Positions 16,192 through 25,850 of a stretch of DNA of 64,000 nt are shown one piece after another; within the stretch, counting starts at the first letter, position 1, and each line of letters begins with the position of its first letter. The notes under the pieces were generated by a model. That model worked only from the letters and a program-made list of their open reading frames with translations. It made no database searches and was not told the DNA's origin. Origin of the DNA: Labilibaculum sp. K2S (GTDB lineage Bacteria; Bacteroidota; Bacteroidia; Bacteroidales; Marinifilaceae); assembly GCF_030372765.1 (NCBI RefSeq), contig NZ_JAUCMW010000020.1:25844-89843 (forward strand), read 5' to 3'. Position numbers and translations under genes: made by a program.

Positions 16192-19100
16192 TTCTGTTTA
16201 TATTATTATTGTTGATTTTAAGTTGATGTATAATTTTAGGAAATCTCTCTAAAGTTTTCAATAATTTGTCTATCTCGAAATTATCTGCAAAAACACAAAT
16301 TTTATTGGCATAATCTTTAAAGAATTGAATGTTTATTTCGTTAGCCAGCGTAACTAAGTCCTTGCCGAATTCCTCAATCTGGTCAATCATTTGTGATTTG
16401 ATCGCATCCTGACAAATAGGGCCAAATTTATTTTCAAGAACAGTTATGAGTTCAGGAAGCTGATTTAATTGTTCTTGAGTCAGTACAATATCAGTTTGTT
16501 TGGAATCGGCTGTAGCTACTTCGTCTTTATCTTGATATGTGAGATACTTCTTCATTTTATCAAACAAGTCAAAAGCATCCAATGGTTTCATTAAAAACTC
16601 ATTAAACATCTCTAAATTTCTGTTTCCAGTTATCACACTTTTTGCAGAAGCTGAGATTGCAATAACCGGAATTGATTCGGTACTTTTAGTTTGCTTCAGT
16701 ATTTCGGTGGCCTGATAACCATCCATAACTGGCATACGCAAATCCATCAGGATTAAATCGGGCAGATTTTTTGTTGCTAACTGCACAGCTTCTTCCCCAT
16801 TTTCGGCTTCAAAAACATCAAGCTGCGAATGTTCCAACATATCCTTTATCAGTTCCCGATTTAGTTCATTGTCATCAACAAGCAAAATTTTGGCTTCATT
16901 AAATTTTATGATAGTTGGATCAAACAGACGCTCTGCGGGTTCGATCTCAGCCTCAGAAATAGATATGTTTGGAATAACAATAGTTATATTACTCCCTTTA
17001 CCTACTTCACTTTCAAGATGAATCCTACCACCCATTTTTTCAATCAATTTTTTAGTGATGGCTAAGCCTAAACCGGTTCCGCCATATTTTGCACTTTGTC
17101 CTGCTTGTTGGGTGAAAGGCTCAAAAACCAATTTCTGTTGATCAGTCGGAATACCAATTCCTGTATCCTCAACATGTATAATCAAGTCATAATTATCTTT
17201 CAATTTTATATTCCTGTGTGCATCAACCGTTAAAATAACATGTCCTTTATCAGTAAATTTAAGAGCATTCCCTATAAGATTGAACAAAATTTGGCGCAAT
17301 CGCACTTCATCAAGAAGAAGTAATTTGGGAATTGTACTTTCATATTCGATAAAGAAATCAATCTTTTTTTCATTCACCTTGGGGCCAAATAAATTTTTAA
17401 TTTCCCTAGTTAAACTATAAAGATTGACTGGTACAGGTATGATGTCAACTTTACCCGCTTCAATTTTCGAAAGATCCAGAATGTCATTGATAATTTTCAA
17501 CAGATTTTTCCCACTGCTACGGATCGACTCTACCTGTGAACGTTGTTTTTCATCTTTCACTGTTTTAGATAAAAGTTCAGAAAATCCAATCACGGCATTC
17601 ATCGGTGTACGGATCTCGTGACTCATGTTAGCCAGAAATTCACTCTTAGCCTGGTTGGCAGAATTAGCTGCATCCCTGGCTTTGATTAGATTTTCCTCTG
17701 ATTTCTTTTTATCTGTGATATCAAACCGAACAGATACATATTGATATGGCTTCCCCTGCTCGTCAAGAAATGGTACGATTGTTGAATCCACCCAGTAAAA
17801 ACTTCCATCTTTTGCTTTATTCTTAACTTCGCCTCGCCAGACTTTCCCCTTTGATATTGTACGCCACAAGTCAATAAAAAAATCACTTGAATGATAGTCC
17901 GAATTTATAATTCGATGGGTACTCCCAATGAGTTCTTCCCGATTGTATTTTGAAATTTTACAGAAAATATCATTCGCATAATTAATAACGCCCTTATGGT
18001 CGGTAATAGCAACAAGGCTTGATTCATCAAGGGCAAATTTGTAATCTGTAATATCTTTAAGACTTTGTTGCAGTTGCTGCTGTGAAATGGTCAGTTCCCG
18101 GGTTCTTTCATAGACCATTTCTTCAAGATGCTCTCGATGCTTCATGATTTCTTCCTCAGCATTTTTCATTTCTGTGATATCATGAAATCCCGCAATCAAT
18201 ACCTGTTCATTATCGAGTGTCATTAACTTAAGTGATACTGAACCCCAGAATAATTCCTGATCTGATTTCTTTAAAACAAGTTCATAATTATCCACAACTC
18301 CATCCTTCATTAGTATCTTGAATAATTTTTTTCGATCCTGGGAATTCGAATAAAAATCAGGTGATTTCTGTCCAATCGCATCCGATAAAGAAATTTTAAA
18401 GAGTTTACCAAGGCTTTCATTGGCCATTAGTATAATCCCTTCAGAAACTTTAGTTATAACCATTGGAATAGGTGAGGACTCGATGATTGAACGAAGTCGT
18501 TTTTCACTTTCTTTCAATTCCTTCTCGACCAGTTTACGTTCAGTAATATCAGTATGCGAACCAGCCATACGATAAGGATTTCCATTTTCGTGACGTAAGG
18601 CTTTTCCCCGGGCAAGAATCCACCTGTAACTGTCATCCTTATGTTTCATCCTAAACTCCATTTCGTATTCAGGAATCTCATTATCAAAGTAAGCTTGAAC
18701 GACAGTTAAAGCCTGTTTATGATCTTCAGGATGAAGTAAAGTTTCCCAAGTGCTAAAGCTGTTTTCCAATTCCTCATCATTATAACCAAGCATATTTTTC
18801 CAACGAGGTGAGAAATACACCTCATTGGAAATAATATCCCAATCCCATATGCCATCATTGGAGCCTTCAACGGCTATAGTATATTGTTCCTGGCTTAAAA
18901 GTAATTGTTTTTCAGTCTTCTTTCGTTCTGAAATATCTTCAACAGTACCTTCAAAAAATACTTTCCCATTTATACCTTTAACGATTCGTGCATTTTCTCG
19001 AATAGGAATAGTTTGGCCACTTTTAGTTGTCCAATTTTCCTCCAGGCCTTTTACATAACCGTCTTTTTCAATCATTTCGACAAACTGCTTACGGTTAACC

Positions 19101-20734
19101 GAAGATTCTTTACTATACCCTTCCGTTTCCAGAGTTCTATTTTGTAATTCAGTCAATGATTCAAATTCCAACATCTCCAAGAGAGCTTTATTGGCATTCA
19201 AGATTTTCCCATCAGGTGTTGTCTGATAAATTCCGAGTGGTGAATTCTCAAATAAACTTCGGTATTGTTCACGACTTAAATTTAATTGCTCCTCAGCAAG
19301 TTTGCGTTCAGTAATATCACTTATTGTGCCTATTAATCGAATCGGATTGTTATTATTATCAAATTCCAATTTACCCAAACCATGCACCCAACGTTCTTCC
19401 TTATTGCAGCTTCTGATTATTTTATATTCCTTATTAAAAGGTAACCCCTGAGCTATTGTCTCATTTTGAAAATAATTCAGTAGCAATTCTCTGTGGTCAG
19501 GATGAATCATAGCGCTCCATCCCTCAGTTGTATGTGTGTAATTTTCATCGATCCCAAATATAGCATCGAGTATTTCGGAACTTCGCCACAGACCCCTTTT
19601 TAAATCAAGCGAATAGGTTCCCAGACGTGCAATTTCTTGTGATTCTTTCAGTAAACGCTCACTTTCTTTTAGTTCAGAGGTTAATTCTTCTGCGATTTGT
19701 TGCGCCTTAAGCTTTGTGCTAAGCATTGATTTGGAGAGCAACAATAGTAAAATACTAATAATTAAACCTCCAATAAATACCAACCATGAGGCAATGTATT
19801 CAACAATAAAATTTTCTTTTTTTTGAACAAATACCAATGTCCATTGATGGCCATTAAACTCAATAGGTACTTTTAAAGAGAAACGTATATTCTTGAGGTC
19901 TTCCTGTTTTTCATCTTTAAGTGAATTAAACAAAAGTGATTTTGCAGAACAAATCTTTCCATCGAAAATATTTAAGCTAAACAATTTTTTATTATCGTTT
20001 AATTCCCAGTCTTTCAAGATACCCAACATCAGGTCAGTCATGCGGTAAGGACTGTAAACCCATCCTATGATAGCCGAACGTCTTTGTTCAACAGTGTTTG
20101 TTACGGCTCCTTTCCGGTAAACGGGAACATACATTAAGTTTCCTGCCTGTACGTCTGTTTTTGTTTCCTGAACTAAAAGTATTTTTCCTGAAAGGGCAGC
20201 GATATCCAAATCACGGGCTCTTTCCATTGCTTCTCTGCGCACCGATTCACTCGACATATCAAAACCAAAGGCACGCATATTTTGTTGAGAGAAGGGTTCC
20301 AGGAAAATGATTGCAGTAGATGTATCTTTAGAGCTTTCCGGCCAGACCTTATAGTCAGGAAATCCCTCATTTCTGATTTGTAAAATATGATTTTCTAATT
20401 GATTCTTAGGCACAAGTAAGGAGAATCCCGTCCCTAATATTCCTGGCAAATTCAGAGCTACTTTTGACTGTTTTATGAAATTGCTCCATGTCTCACGCTT
20501 TACGGTATCTGATACGCTAAAAAATGCAGCTCCACTACGAAGTAGTTGTGCATGAGCATGCAATCGTAAATCTATTTTACTGCTGATTTCCTTGCATTCG
20601 AATCTAAATTCAGCTTCGTCCTTTTTATCAATTTGAAATTTTACAAAAAATGAAGCAAATAGAGTTAAAAATAAAGTTAAGACAAATAACAAGTTTGCTT
20701 TCCAATTATTAACGTTCTTCATTTTATTCATCAT
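16178..20734 (-). CDS. large hybrid sensor kinase (CHASE, five PAS, HisKA, HATPase, REC)
   Basis: The 1518-residue inner-membrane sensor begins with a membrane helix (about 13-33), an extracytoplasmic CHASE-type domain (about 40-300) and a second helix (about 313-335). Five PAS/PAC units follow, each ending in a DIT/DIS-ERK-like motif (about 365-480, 490-605, 610-735, 745-860, 885-1010). HisKA has MSHEIRTPMN near 1036, HATPase has GTGLGLAITKK near 1221, and REC has the Asp in LILMDLRMP near 1329. The last about 120 residues are helical and Hpt-like in position, but no clear Hpt histidine motif was seen. CHASE suggests a small extracellular ligand, unknown here. Confidence 0.9.
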   Translation of the reverse strand: MMNKMKNVNNWKANLLFVLTLFLTLFASFFVKFQIDKKDEAEFRFECKEISSKIDLRLHAHAQLLRSGAAFFSVSDTVKRETWSNFIKQSKVALNLPGILGTGFSLLVPKNQLENHILQIRNEGFPDYKVWPESSKDTSTAIIFLEPFSQQNMRAFGFDMSSESVRREAMERARDLDIAALSGKILLVQETKTDVQAGNLMYVPVYRKGAVTNTVEQRRSAIIGWVYSPYRMTDLMLGILKDWELNDNKKLFSLNIFDGKICSAKSLLFNSLKDEKQEDLKNIRFSLKVPIEFNGHQWTLVFVQKKENFIVEYIASWLVFIGGLIISILLLLLSKSMLSTKLKAQQIAEELTSELKESERLLKESQEIARLGTYSLDLKRGLWRSSEILDAIFGIDENYTHTTEGWSAMIHPDHRELLLNYFQNETIAQGLPFNKEYKIIRSCNKEERWVHGLGKLEFDNNNNPIRLIGTISDITERKLAEEQLNLSREQYRSLFENSPLGIYQTTPDGKILNANKALLEMLEFESLTELQNRTLETEGYSKESSVNRKQFVEMIEKDGYVKGLEENWTTKSGQTIPIRENARIVKGINGKVFFEGTVEDISERKKTEKQLLLSQEQYTIAVEGSNDGIWDWDIISNEVYFSPRWKNMLGYNDEELENSFSTWETLLHPEDHKQALTVVQAYFDNEIPEYEMEFRMKHKDDSYRWILARGKALRHENGNPYRMAGSHTDITERKLVEKELKESEKRLRSIIESSPIPMVITKVSEGIILMANESLGKLFKISLSDAIGQKSPDFYSNSQDRKKLFKILMKDGVVDNYELVLKKSDQELFWGSVSLKLMTLDNEQVLIAGFHDITEMKNAEEEIMKHREHLEEMVYERTRELTISQQQLQQSLKDITDYKFALDESSLVAITDHKGVINYANDIFCKISKYNREELIGSTHRIINSDYHSSDFFIDLWRTISKGKVWRGEVKNKAKDGSFYWVDSTIVPFLDEQGKPYQYVSVRFDITDKKKSEENLIKARDAANSANQAKSEFLANMSHEIRTPMNAVIGFSELLSKTVKDEKQRSQVESIRSSGKNLLKIINDILDLSKIEAGKVDIIPVPVNLYSLTREIKNLFGPKVNEKKIDFFIEYESTIPKLLLLDEVRLRQILFNLIGNALKFTDKGHVILTVDAHRNIKLKDNYDLIIHVEDTGIGIPTDQQKLVFEPFTQQAGQSAKYGGTGLGLAITKKLIEKMGGRIHLESEVGKGSNITIVIPNISISEAEIEPAERLFDPTIIKFNEAKILLVDDNELNRELIKDMLEHSQLDVFEAENGEEAVQLATKNLPDLILMDLRMPVMDGYQATEILKQTKSTESIPVIAISASAKSVITGNRNLEMFNEFLMKPLDAFDLFDKMKKYLTYQDKDEVATADSKQTDIVLTQEQLNQLPELITVLENKFGPICQDAIKSQMIDQIEEFGKDLVTLANEINIQFFKDYANKICVFADNFEIDKLLKTLERFPKIIHQLKINNNNINRNGKN

Positions 20735-21258
20735 ATTAATTGAAAAATAAAAAACATCTCCAATTCAATAAGCGTTATTGAATAAAAAACACTTATGATT
20801 TTTAATGCCCTATATATCCATTTCCCTACAAATACAAACTAACTTAACTGTCGCAGATGCATGATAGAATCATAATTTCAAGATCTACATCGACTAGAAT
20901 CCCATCAACAGTTATAATAAAACAGCATCCCGCCACACTTAGCACATCTATATACCTACAAACATTTTTAGTGTACGTCCTTTAAAAAAAAAAGTTAATA
21001 TCCTATGTTTAATTTTTTCGGAGTCCACTTTGAGCTCAAAAAAAAGTAAATAATTATCCGCAAAAAAACATTTCACCTGAGAAAGCATTCCTTACAGATA
21101 ATAACAACCTACAATAAGCTGTTTATTAAATGTTAAGTGGCTATACAGATAAATAGGTAGTCTCTGTTGGTAAAAAAGACTTGAAGTGTTATCTTTTTAT
21201 ATAAAATATTAGCAAGACTTCTTACCTTCGGGCCATAGTTAAGAACAAAGAATATTTC
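20735..21258. other. divergent intergenic region between sensor kinase and EFR1 gene
   Basis: No gene in 524 bp. It holds a perfect inverted repeat at 20763-20783 and a near -7 box TACCTTCG at 21223-21230, which is 28 bp before the EFR1 start and lacks a matching -33 TTG. The rest is AT-rich with no recognised structure. Confidence 0.5.
20763..20783. promoter_or_regulatory. perfect inverted repeat upstream of the hybrid kinase
   Basis: ATTCAATAA and TTATTGAAT form perfect 9-bp arms around GCG, 28 bp before the kinase start. The size and position fit a dimeric regulator operator or a 5'-UTR hairpin. No regulator is known. Confidence 0.45.
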
Positions 21259-22038
21259 ATGAATTTACCATCAGTTAATTTAATCTACTTTTCTCCAACA
21301 GGAACAAGTAGAAAAGTAGTTAAAGCCATTGGGCGGGGATTGGGAGCAAAACAAATCAATGAGTTTGACATTACGCAAACCGATTTTGAGTTTAAGAATT
21401 TTGGTAGCGAATTGACCATTATTGGTGTGCCTGTTTACAAAGGACGTTTGCCAGTTGAAGTAATTCCACGATTGAAAAAAATTAATGCTGAAAACACGCC
21501 TGTGGTTTTAGTAGCTGTTTATGGAAACAGAGATTTCGATGATGCTCTGCTTGAGTTAAAAGATCTTAGTGAAGAATTGGGCTTTACGCCTTTAGCTGCA
21601 GCCGCTTTTATCGGAGAACATTCCTATTCTACAGAAAGTAAACCGATAGCAAAAAATCGTCCTGATGAGGCAGATCTTCTAAAAGCAAAACAATTTGCAG
21701 GAGAGATTTTAGATAAATTGGAGAAAAACGATGGTCTGGAGCTAAACGTTTCGGGTAATTATCCATACAAAGAATTGCCGAATGCCCCGGTAATGTCGCC
21801 AGGAACCATTGACGGGAAATGTACGCTGTGTGGTGTTTGTGCCGATGTTTGTCCGGTTGATGTTATCGAGGTAAACAAAACAGTAATTACAAATGCAGAA
21901 GCTTGTATTTGGTGTTGTGCATGTGTTAAAGCCTGCCCGGAGGATGCACGGACTTTTGATGCGCCGCTTATCAATCAGATCACAAATAACTTATTCGAAA
22001 ATTGTTCGGAGCGTAAAGAACCCGTTTTTTTTATTTAA
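21259..22038 (+). CDS. EFR1 family ferrodoxin (flavodoxin-like plus two [4Fe-4S] clusters)
   Basis: The 259-residue protein has an N-terminal flavodoxin-like domain with the FMN loop SPTGTSRK (about residues 12-19) and IIGVPVYKGRLP (about 54-65). The C-terminal ferredoxin domain has CTLCGVCADVCPVD (about 192-205) and CIWCCACVKACPED (about 217-230), giving two 4Fe-4S sites. EFR1 proteins are found in strict anaerobes and presumably carry low-potential electrons; the partner is unknown. It stands alone, with its own terminator downstream, which supports an anaerobic or facultative lifestyle. Confidence 0.88.
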   Translation: MNLPSVNLIYFSPTGTSRKVVKAIGRGLGAKQINEFDITQTDFEFKNFGSELTIIGVPVYKGRLPVEVIPRLKKINAENTPVVLVAVYGNRDFDDALLELKDLSEELGFTPLAAAAFIGEHSYSTESKPIAKNRPDEADLLKAKQFAGEILDKLEKNDGLELNVSGNYPYKELPNAPVMSPGTIDGKCTLCGVCADVCPVDVIEVNKTVITNAEACIWCCACVKACPEDARTFDAPLINQITNNLFENCSERKEPVFFI

Positions 22039-22058
22039 AAGAGTTCAGAAAAGAACAG

Positions 22059-22090
22059 AAAGGATAGTAGATTTGCTGTCCTTTTTTTAT
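22059..22090 (+). terminator. terminator of the EFR1 gene
   Basis: Stem AAAGGATAG (22059-22067) with CTGTCCTTT (22076-22084), one G-T pair, 8-nt loop, followed by a T-run. Confidence 0.75.
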
Positions 22091-22260
22091 TCGTTTATCC
22101 CTAGAGATTAGAATTTTCATCTCTGAAATTTTTTGTGGACTACAAATCCGTAGTTGTCCCGGGGTATTTTTCCTTTTAATTTACAAATTGCAGAACGATT
22201 GCTGATGTTATTGCTATATCAGAAGATGAAACAATATAGTTTGCGTAATAAATAGCCTTG

Positions 22261-22360
22261 TCAGATGAATAAACCAAAGTATGTGCTTAAATCTTTGTTA
22301 TTTCAGATGAATTTATAATATGATCAGATGACAGCTGATTCATTCATTTTGTCATCTGAT
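22261..22360. promoter_or_regulatory. cluster of TCAGATGA motifs with a stem-loop
   Basis: TCAGATGA occurs at 22261, 22303 and 22324, and its complement TCATCTGA at 22352. The last two make 10-bp perfect arms (22323-22332 and 22351-22360) around 18 bp. The block lies in a 455-bp gap downstream of both neighbours (convergent genes), so it is not an obvious promoter region. Nothing else was recognised in 22091-22493. Confidence 0.45.
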
Positions 22361-22493
22361 GATGTGATTTAATAAAATGAATAGATAATATTTCAGCAGA
22401 GAAATCTAATTAGTAAGCGTTAGCAAACAATTATTAGGCTGGATATATGAAAATAGGATAAAATCAGACTTTTTTTGTATTGTAAGTATTCAT

Positions 22494-23243
22494 TTAACTC
22501 TGAGAGCTGTTGTTTTTCTTGTTGTTATAGTATTCAGCATTGCGTTTGCAGTGGTGTTCACTTTGGTAAGCCTTTACTATCTCCGGCTTATCCCGAAAAA
22601 CAAATTTGCCATAGCGTCGGATTTCATCAACCACTTGTTTAAGCAGAGTGAAGGCCTTGTTTCGGATTAGCAGCATCTCGTCCGGAATGTACATCTTGCT
22701 GTCTTTTATGGCCAGTAAATTACTTATTCGTTCATATTCTTCGGTGGCTTTATCGCACAGGCTTAGATCGAAGTTGATGGCTTGCAGTGCTTCAACATTA
22801 CTTTTTCCCAGTCGGGCCAATAGAGCCAAATCGAAAATGATACTGGCCAGCGAATTGCCTTTTTTAATATCTCTGATTTTTTTCAGTAGATTTTTATCAT
22901 TTCTAAAAGCAAACTGCATGTTATCAATCAGGCATTTGCGCAGTTTTAGCAGGGCGGGAGTTTCGGCTTTAAAGTTGGTCATTGCCTGTTTCTTTTCACC
23001 TGTCAGTTCAACCCAGTTTAGCTGTGCACGGCTTAGAGCCTTGGTGCGGGTATGCAGTTTATCGATTAAACCGACCGGCATATTTACGGAAGAAAGTTCA
23101 GGCAGATCTTCTGTTGCACGTGTGTGCAAGCGTTCGGCTTCATAGATGTAAATTTCGAATGGCATGTCGCAATGCTTTATGTTTTTATTTGCTATGGCAT
23201 TGATTTCATCCAGGAGGATTTCTAAATCTGATTGATCTGACAT
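22494..23243 (-). CDS. hypothetical helical cytoplasmic protein
   Basis: I do not recognise this 249-residue protein. It has no signal peptide or membrane helix and is mostly charged alpha helix (KLHTRTKALSRAQLNWVELT; NLLKKIRDIKKG; LLKQVVDEIRRYGKFVF). The C-terminus is a polar Asn/Ser/Lys tail. Codon use looks like that of its neighbours. A 165-residue open frame on the opposite strand is judged a shadow, since the minus-strand frame has the more ordinary protein composition. It stands alone, so context gives no clue. Confidence 0.7.
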   Translation of the reverse strand: MSDQSDLEILLDEINAIANKNIKHCDMPFEIYIYEAERLHTRATEDLPELSSVNMPVGLIDKLHTRTKALSRAQLNWVELTGEKKQAMTNFKAETPALLKLRKCLIDNMQFAFRNDKNLLKKIRDIKKGNSLASIIFDLALLARLGKSNVEALQAINFDLSLCDKATEEYERISNLLAIKDSKMYIPDEMLLIRNKAFTLLKQVVDEIRRYGKFVFRDKPEIVKAYQSEHHCKRNAEYYNNKKNNSSQS

Positions 23244-23587
23244 TATATGGTAGAATATGAGGTTTTACATCTAAAAAAAACAGCTTGAATTTACCAATAA
23301 TTTTTAGATTCTTCCAATGTTTGTCTGGCAATTATGTTGTTTGCAATAACACAGTTGTTCCAGACCTGGCTGAGTTTATAATTTTTAATTCTATTTTGAA
23401 GAAAATATTTAGGTATAGAATCACAGGTTTGTAATTAGAAACTTGCTCAGTCAATTATTATTTATCCACTGATAAACACATAGCCATAAAAAAAGAATTT
23501 ATTATATTTATTGTTCTGTAAGATGAAGAGTATCTGTTTACAATCAAACCTTGTTTATTTTACTTTAAACCTCAAAATTATAATCAT
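23244..23587. other. divergent intergenic region upstream of aqpZ
   Basis: No gene in 344 bp. The only structure seen is GTCTGG (23323-23328) with CCAGAC (23360-23365), a spaced inverted repeat of uncertain meaning. No clear TAnnTTTG box was found for either neighbour. Confidence 0.35.
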
Positions 23588-24274
23588 ATGAAAAAATTAG
23601 TTGCAGAATTTATAGGAACCCTATGGTTGGTTCTGGGTGGATGTGGAAGTGCTGTTTTGGCGGCCGCATATCCCGAATTGGGAATTGGATTTGTTGGTGT
23701 GGCAATTGCTTTTGGATTAACAGTGGTTACTATGGCCTATGCAATTGGTCATATTTCAGGTTGTCACCTGAATCCTGCAGTATCTATTGGTCTTTGGGCT
23801 GGCGGACGTTTTGAACTGAAAGATCTGGGACCTTATATTGTGGCTCAGGTATTGGGAGGAATCGCAGGTGCTGGAATCTTGTATTTGATTGCAAGTGGTA
23901 AAGCTGGTTTTGACATGGGAGGTTTTGCTGCGAACGGCTATGGCGAGCACTCGCCCGGTGGATACGGCATGCTGGCAGCTTTACTGTGTGAGCTTGTAAT
24001 GACCTTTATGTTTTTGCTGATTATTTTAGGAGCAACCCACTCGGAAGCACCAGCTGGATTTGCAGGATTGGCCATTGGTTTGGGACTGACTCTGATTCAT
24101 TTAATCAGTATACCGGTAACAAACACATCAGTGAATCCGGCGCGAAGCACAAGTCAGGCACTTTTTGTTGGCGATTGGGCTTTGGATCAATTGTGGTTGT
24201 TCTGGCTGGCGCCGATTGCAGGTGCAATTTTGGCCGGCTTGGTATACAAGTACATGTCTCCCGAGAAAGAGTAA
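23588..24274 (+). CDS. aqpZ: aquaporin Z
   Basis: This 228-residue inner-membrane channel passes water along osmotic gradients. It has six hydrophobic helices and both half-helix NPA motifs: HLNPAVS (about residues 61-67) and SVNPARS (about 182-188), with the selectivity-filter arginine in the second. GCG near residues 18-20 and TMAYAIGHISGCHLNP match the AqpZ subgroup rather than glycerol facilitators, which have longer loops. A terminator follows 20 bp after the stop, so it is monocistronic. Confidence 0.95.
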   Translation: MKKLVAEFIGTLWLVLGGCGSAVLAAAYPELGIGFVGVAIAFGLTVVTMAYAIGHISGCHLNPAVSIGLWAGGRFELKDLGPYIVAQVLGGIAGAGILYLIASGKAGFDMGGFAANGYGEHSPGGYGMLAALLCELVMTFMFLLIILGATHSEAPAGFAGLAIGLGLTLIHLISIPVTNTSVNPARSTSQALFVGDWALDQLWLFWLAPIAGAILAGLVYKYMSPEKE

Positions 24275-24293
24275 TTTTATAGAATAATATTAG

Positions 24294-24340
24294 ACAGCAT
24301 GTTCGGTTGTTTTATCTTCCGGGAGCATGCTGTTTATTTG
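24294..24340 (+). terminator. terminator of aqpZ
   Basis: Outer stem ACAGCATG (24294-24301) with CATGCTGT (24326-24333) encloses an imperfect inner stem (TTCGG/CCGGGA) and is followed by a T-rich stretch. Confidence 0.7.
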
Positions 24341-24457
24341 TGTTATCCATATTTTCATGAATGATTTGATGAAAAGAGCCATGAGAAGACTTTTCTCACA
24401 GACGAGGATGACTAAGTTGGCGGGTTCCATCTGACAAAACCTTAAAATTATAAACAG

Positions 24458-25042
24458 ATGAAAAAACTTCTATTCACAGTTTTACTCTTTATTGTTGCAG
24501 GAATTGGTTTTGCACAAACATTTCCTGAGCAATTAACCGAAGCCGCTTTGCAGCTAACCCAACAAAGAGTAATTTACGATCCTGGCTACTCTTCAATTTC
24601 TTATCCCAATGGAGATGTTCCTTCGGATAGAGGCGTTTGCACTGATGTTGTGATTCGTGCTTACCGAAAATTGGGAATCGATTTGCAGAAAGAGGTTCAT
24701 GAGGATATGAAAGCCAATTTTAGTTTGTATCCGGCTATTTGGGGTTTGAAACATACCGATACCAATATTGATCACCGAAGAGTACCTAACCTGATGAAAT
24801 TTTTTGAGCGTAATGGACAGGAGAAACCATTAAGTCAAGATTCCATTGATTATTCTCCCGGTGATATTGTTTGCTGGAATTTAGGCGGTGCAATTACACA
24901 CATTGGTATCGTAATTAATAAAAAATCCAGAGATGGCAAACGCTTCCTAATAGTGCACAACATTGGCGCTGGTCAGGTAATTGAGGATTGTTTATTTGAG
25001 TTTCCCATTATTGGGCATTACACTTATTCCGATACAAACTAA
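24458..25042 (+). CDS. secreted DUF1287 protein (NlpC/P60-like fold)
   Basis: The 194-residue protein has a Sec signal peptide (residues 1-19, ending GIGFAQ). The mature part shows the DUF1287 features: RVIYDPGY, then DRGVCTDVVIRAYR with a candidate catalytic cysteine near residue 61, SPGDIVCW near 131, and THIGIVI with a candidate histidine near 147. The layout is that of a papain-like NlpC/P60 relative, which suggests periplasmic cell-wall peptide amidase activity; this is inference, as the family is little studied. Confidence 0.82.
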   Translation: MKKLLFTVLLFIVAGIGFAQTFPEQLTEAALQLTQQRVIYDPGYSSISYPNGDVPSDRGVCTDVVIRAYRKLGIDLQKEVHEDMKANFSLYPAIWGLKHTDTNIDHRRVPNLMKFFERNGQEKPLSQDSIDYSPGDIVCWNLGGAITHIGIVINKKSRDGKRFLIVHNIGAGQVIEDCLFEFPIIGHYTYSDTN

Positions 25043-25180
25043 TTGCCTGTTGTTTTCCTTGTTTAGTCTTAGAAGTAGAGATTACAAGCTTCTTTTTTAT
25101 TCTGTATAGTAATTTTCCTGCATAGAATACTTCTGAAATCCTCTGATGCCGGGTTTATATATTCTAAATGTTAAAATAAG

Positions 25181-25221
25181 TGAACGTTCATTCATTTTGT
25201 GAATTATTTATTTTATATTTG
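25181..25221 (+). promoter_or_regulatory. TetR-type operator and promoter of the redox operon
   Basis: The palindrome TGAACGTTCA, extended to TGAACGTTCATTCA (25181-25194), lies just upstream of a -7 box TATATTTG (25214-25221), over the expected -33 region. A close copy of the motif recurs at 26551, before the oxidoreductase gene. Binding by the adjacent TetR protein would block the promoter (inference). Confidence 0.65.
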
Positions 25222-25264
25222 TTCTATCAAAATCAAAAAACACTATTAAATCAGAATTTCCAAT

Positions 25265-25843
25265 ATGGCAATCAGAGAAAAAAGTAAGGAGAAGCGGAAT
25301 GCTTTGTTAAAAGCTACCTTGAATTTGGTGAATAATAATGGCTTTCATGATGCTCCAATGTCTAAAATAGCCAAGATGGCCAATGTGTCACCGGCAACTA
25401 TTTACATTTATTTCGAAAACAAACAGGATCTGATCAATCAGCTTTACCTGGAACTGAAAATATCCTATACAAAGCAGGCATTCAAAGATTATTCTGAAAA
25501 TATGCCTGTGAAAAAAGCCTTTGAATTTATCTGGTACAATATTGCCGATTATAAATTAAAACAGGTTGAGGAAGCATGGTTTTTATCGCAATGCGATAAC
25601 ACAACGATGATTGATGAGGTAAGCGTACAGGAAGGATTGAAGCATTTGCAGCCCTTGCTGGATTTATGGGAAAAGGGGCAGAAGGAAGGCATTATTAAAA
25701 ATGTTTCGCCATACATTCTTTATGCTTATGCCATCAATCCATTGGCTTTTTTAATGAATATGCAAAAGCGCGGCCTTTACCAAATAAATCAAGAAAGTTT
25801 GGAACAAGCTTTTCAGGCTGCATGGGATAGCATTCGAATATAA
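25265..25843 (+). CDS. TetR/AcrR family transcriptional regulator
   Basis: The 192-residue protein has an N-terminal TetR helix-turn-helix: KRNALLKATLNLVNNNGFHD, then MSKIAKMANVSPATIYIYFENKQDLI (residues about 12-60). The C-terminal ligand domain is helical and of unknown specificity. It is the first gene of a tight group (7 bp to the NAD(P)-binding protein). Its promoter carries a palindrome that recurs before the downstream oxidoreductase, so it probably represses itself and that group in response to an electrophile or similar small molecule (inference). Confidence 0.9.
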   Translation: MAIREKSKEKRNALLKATLNLVNNNGFHDAPMSKIAKMANVSPATIYIYFENKQDLINQLYLELKISYTKQAFKDYSENMPVKKAFEFIWYNIADYKLKQVEEAWFLSQCDNTTMIDEVSVQEGLKHLQPLLDLWEKGQKEGIIKNVSPYILYAYAINPLAFLMNMQKRGLYQINQESLEQAFQAAWDSIRI

Positions 25844-25850
25844 TACAGTT

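Noticed and set aside
22648..23145. 165-residue plus-strand frame opposite the hypothetical gene
   Set aside because: Shadow of the minus-strand gene; its Ser/Leu/Arg-rich composition is typical of antisense translation.
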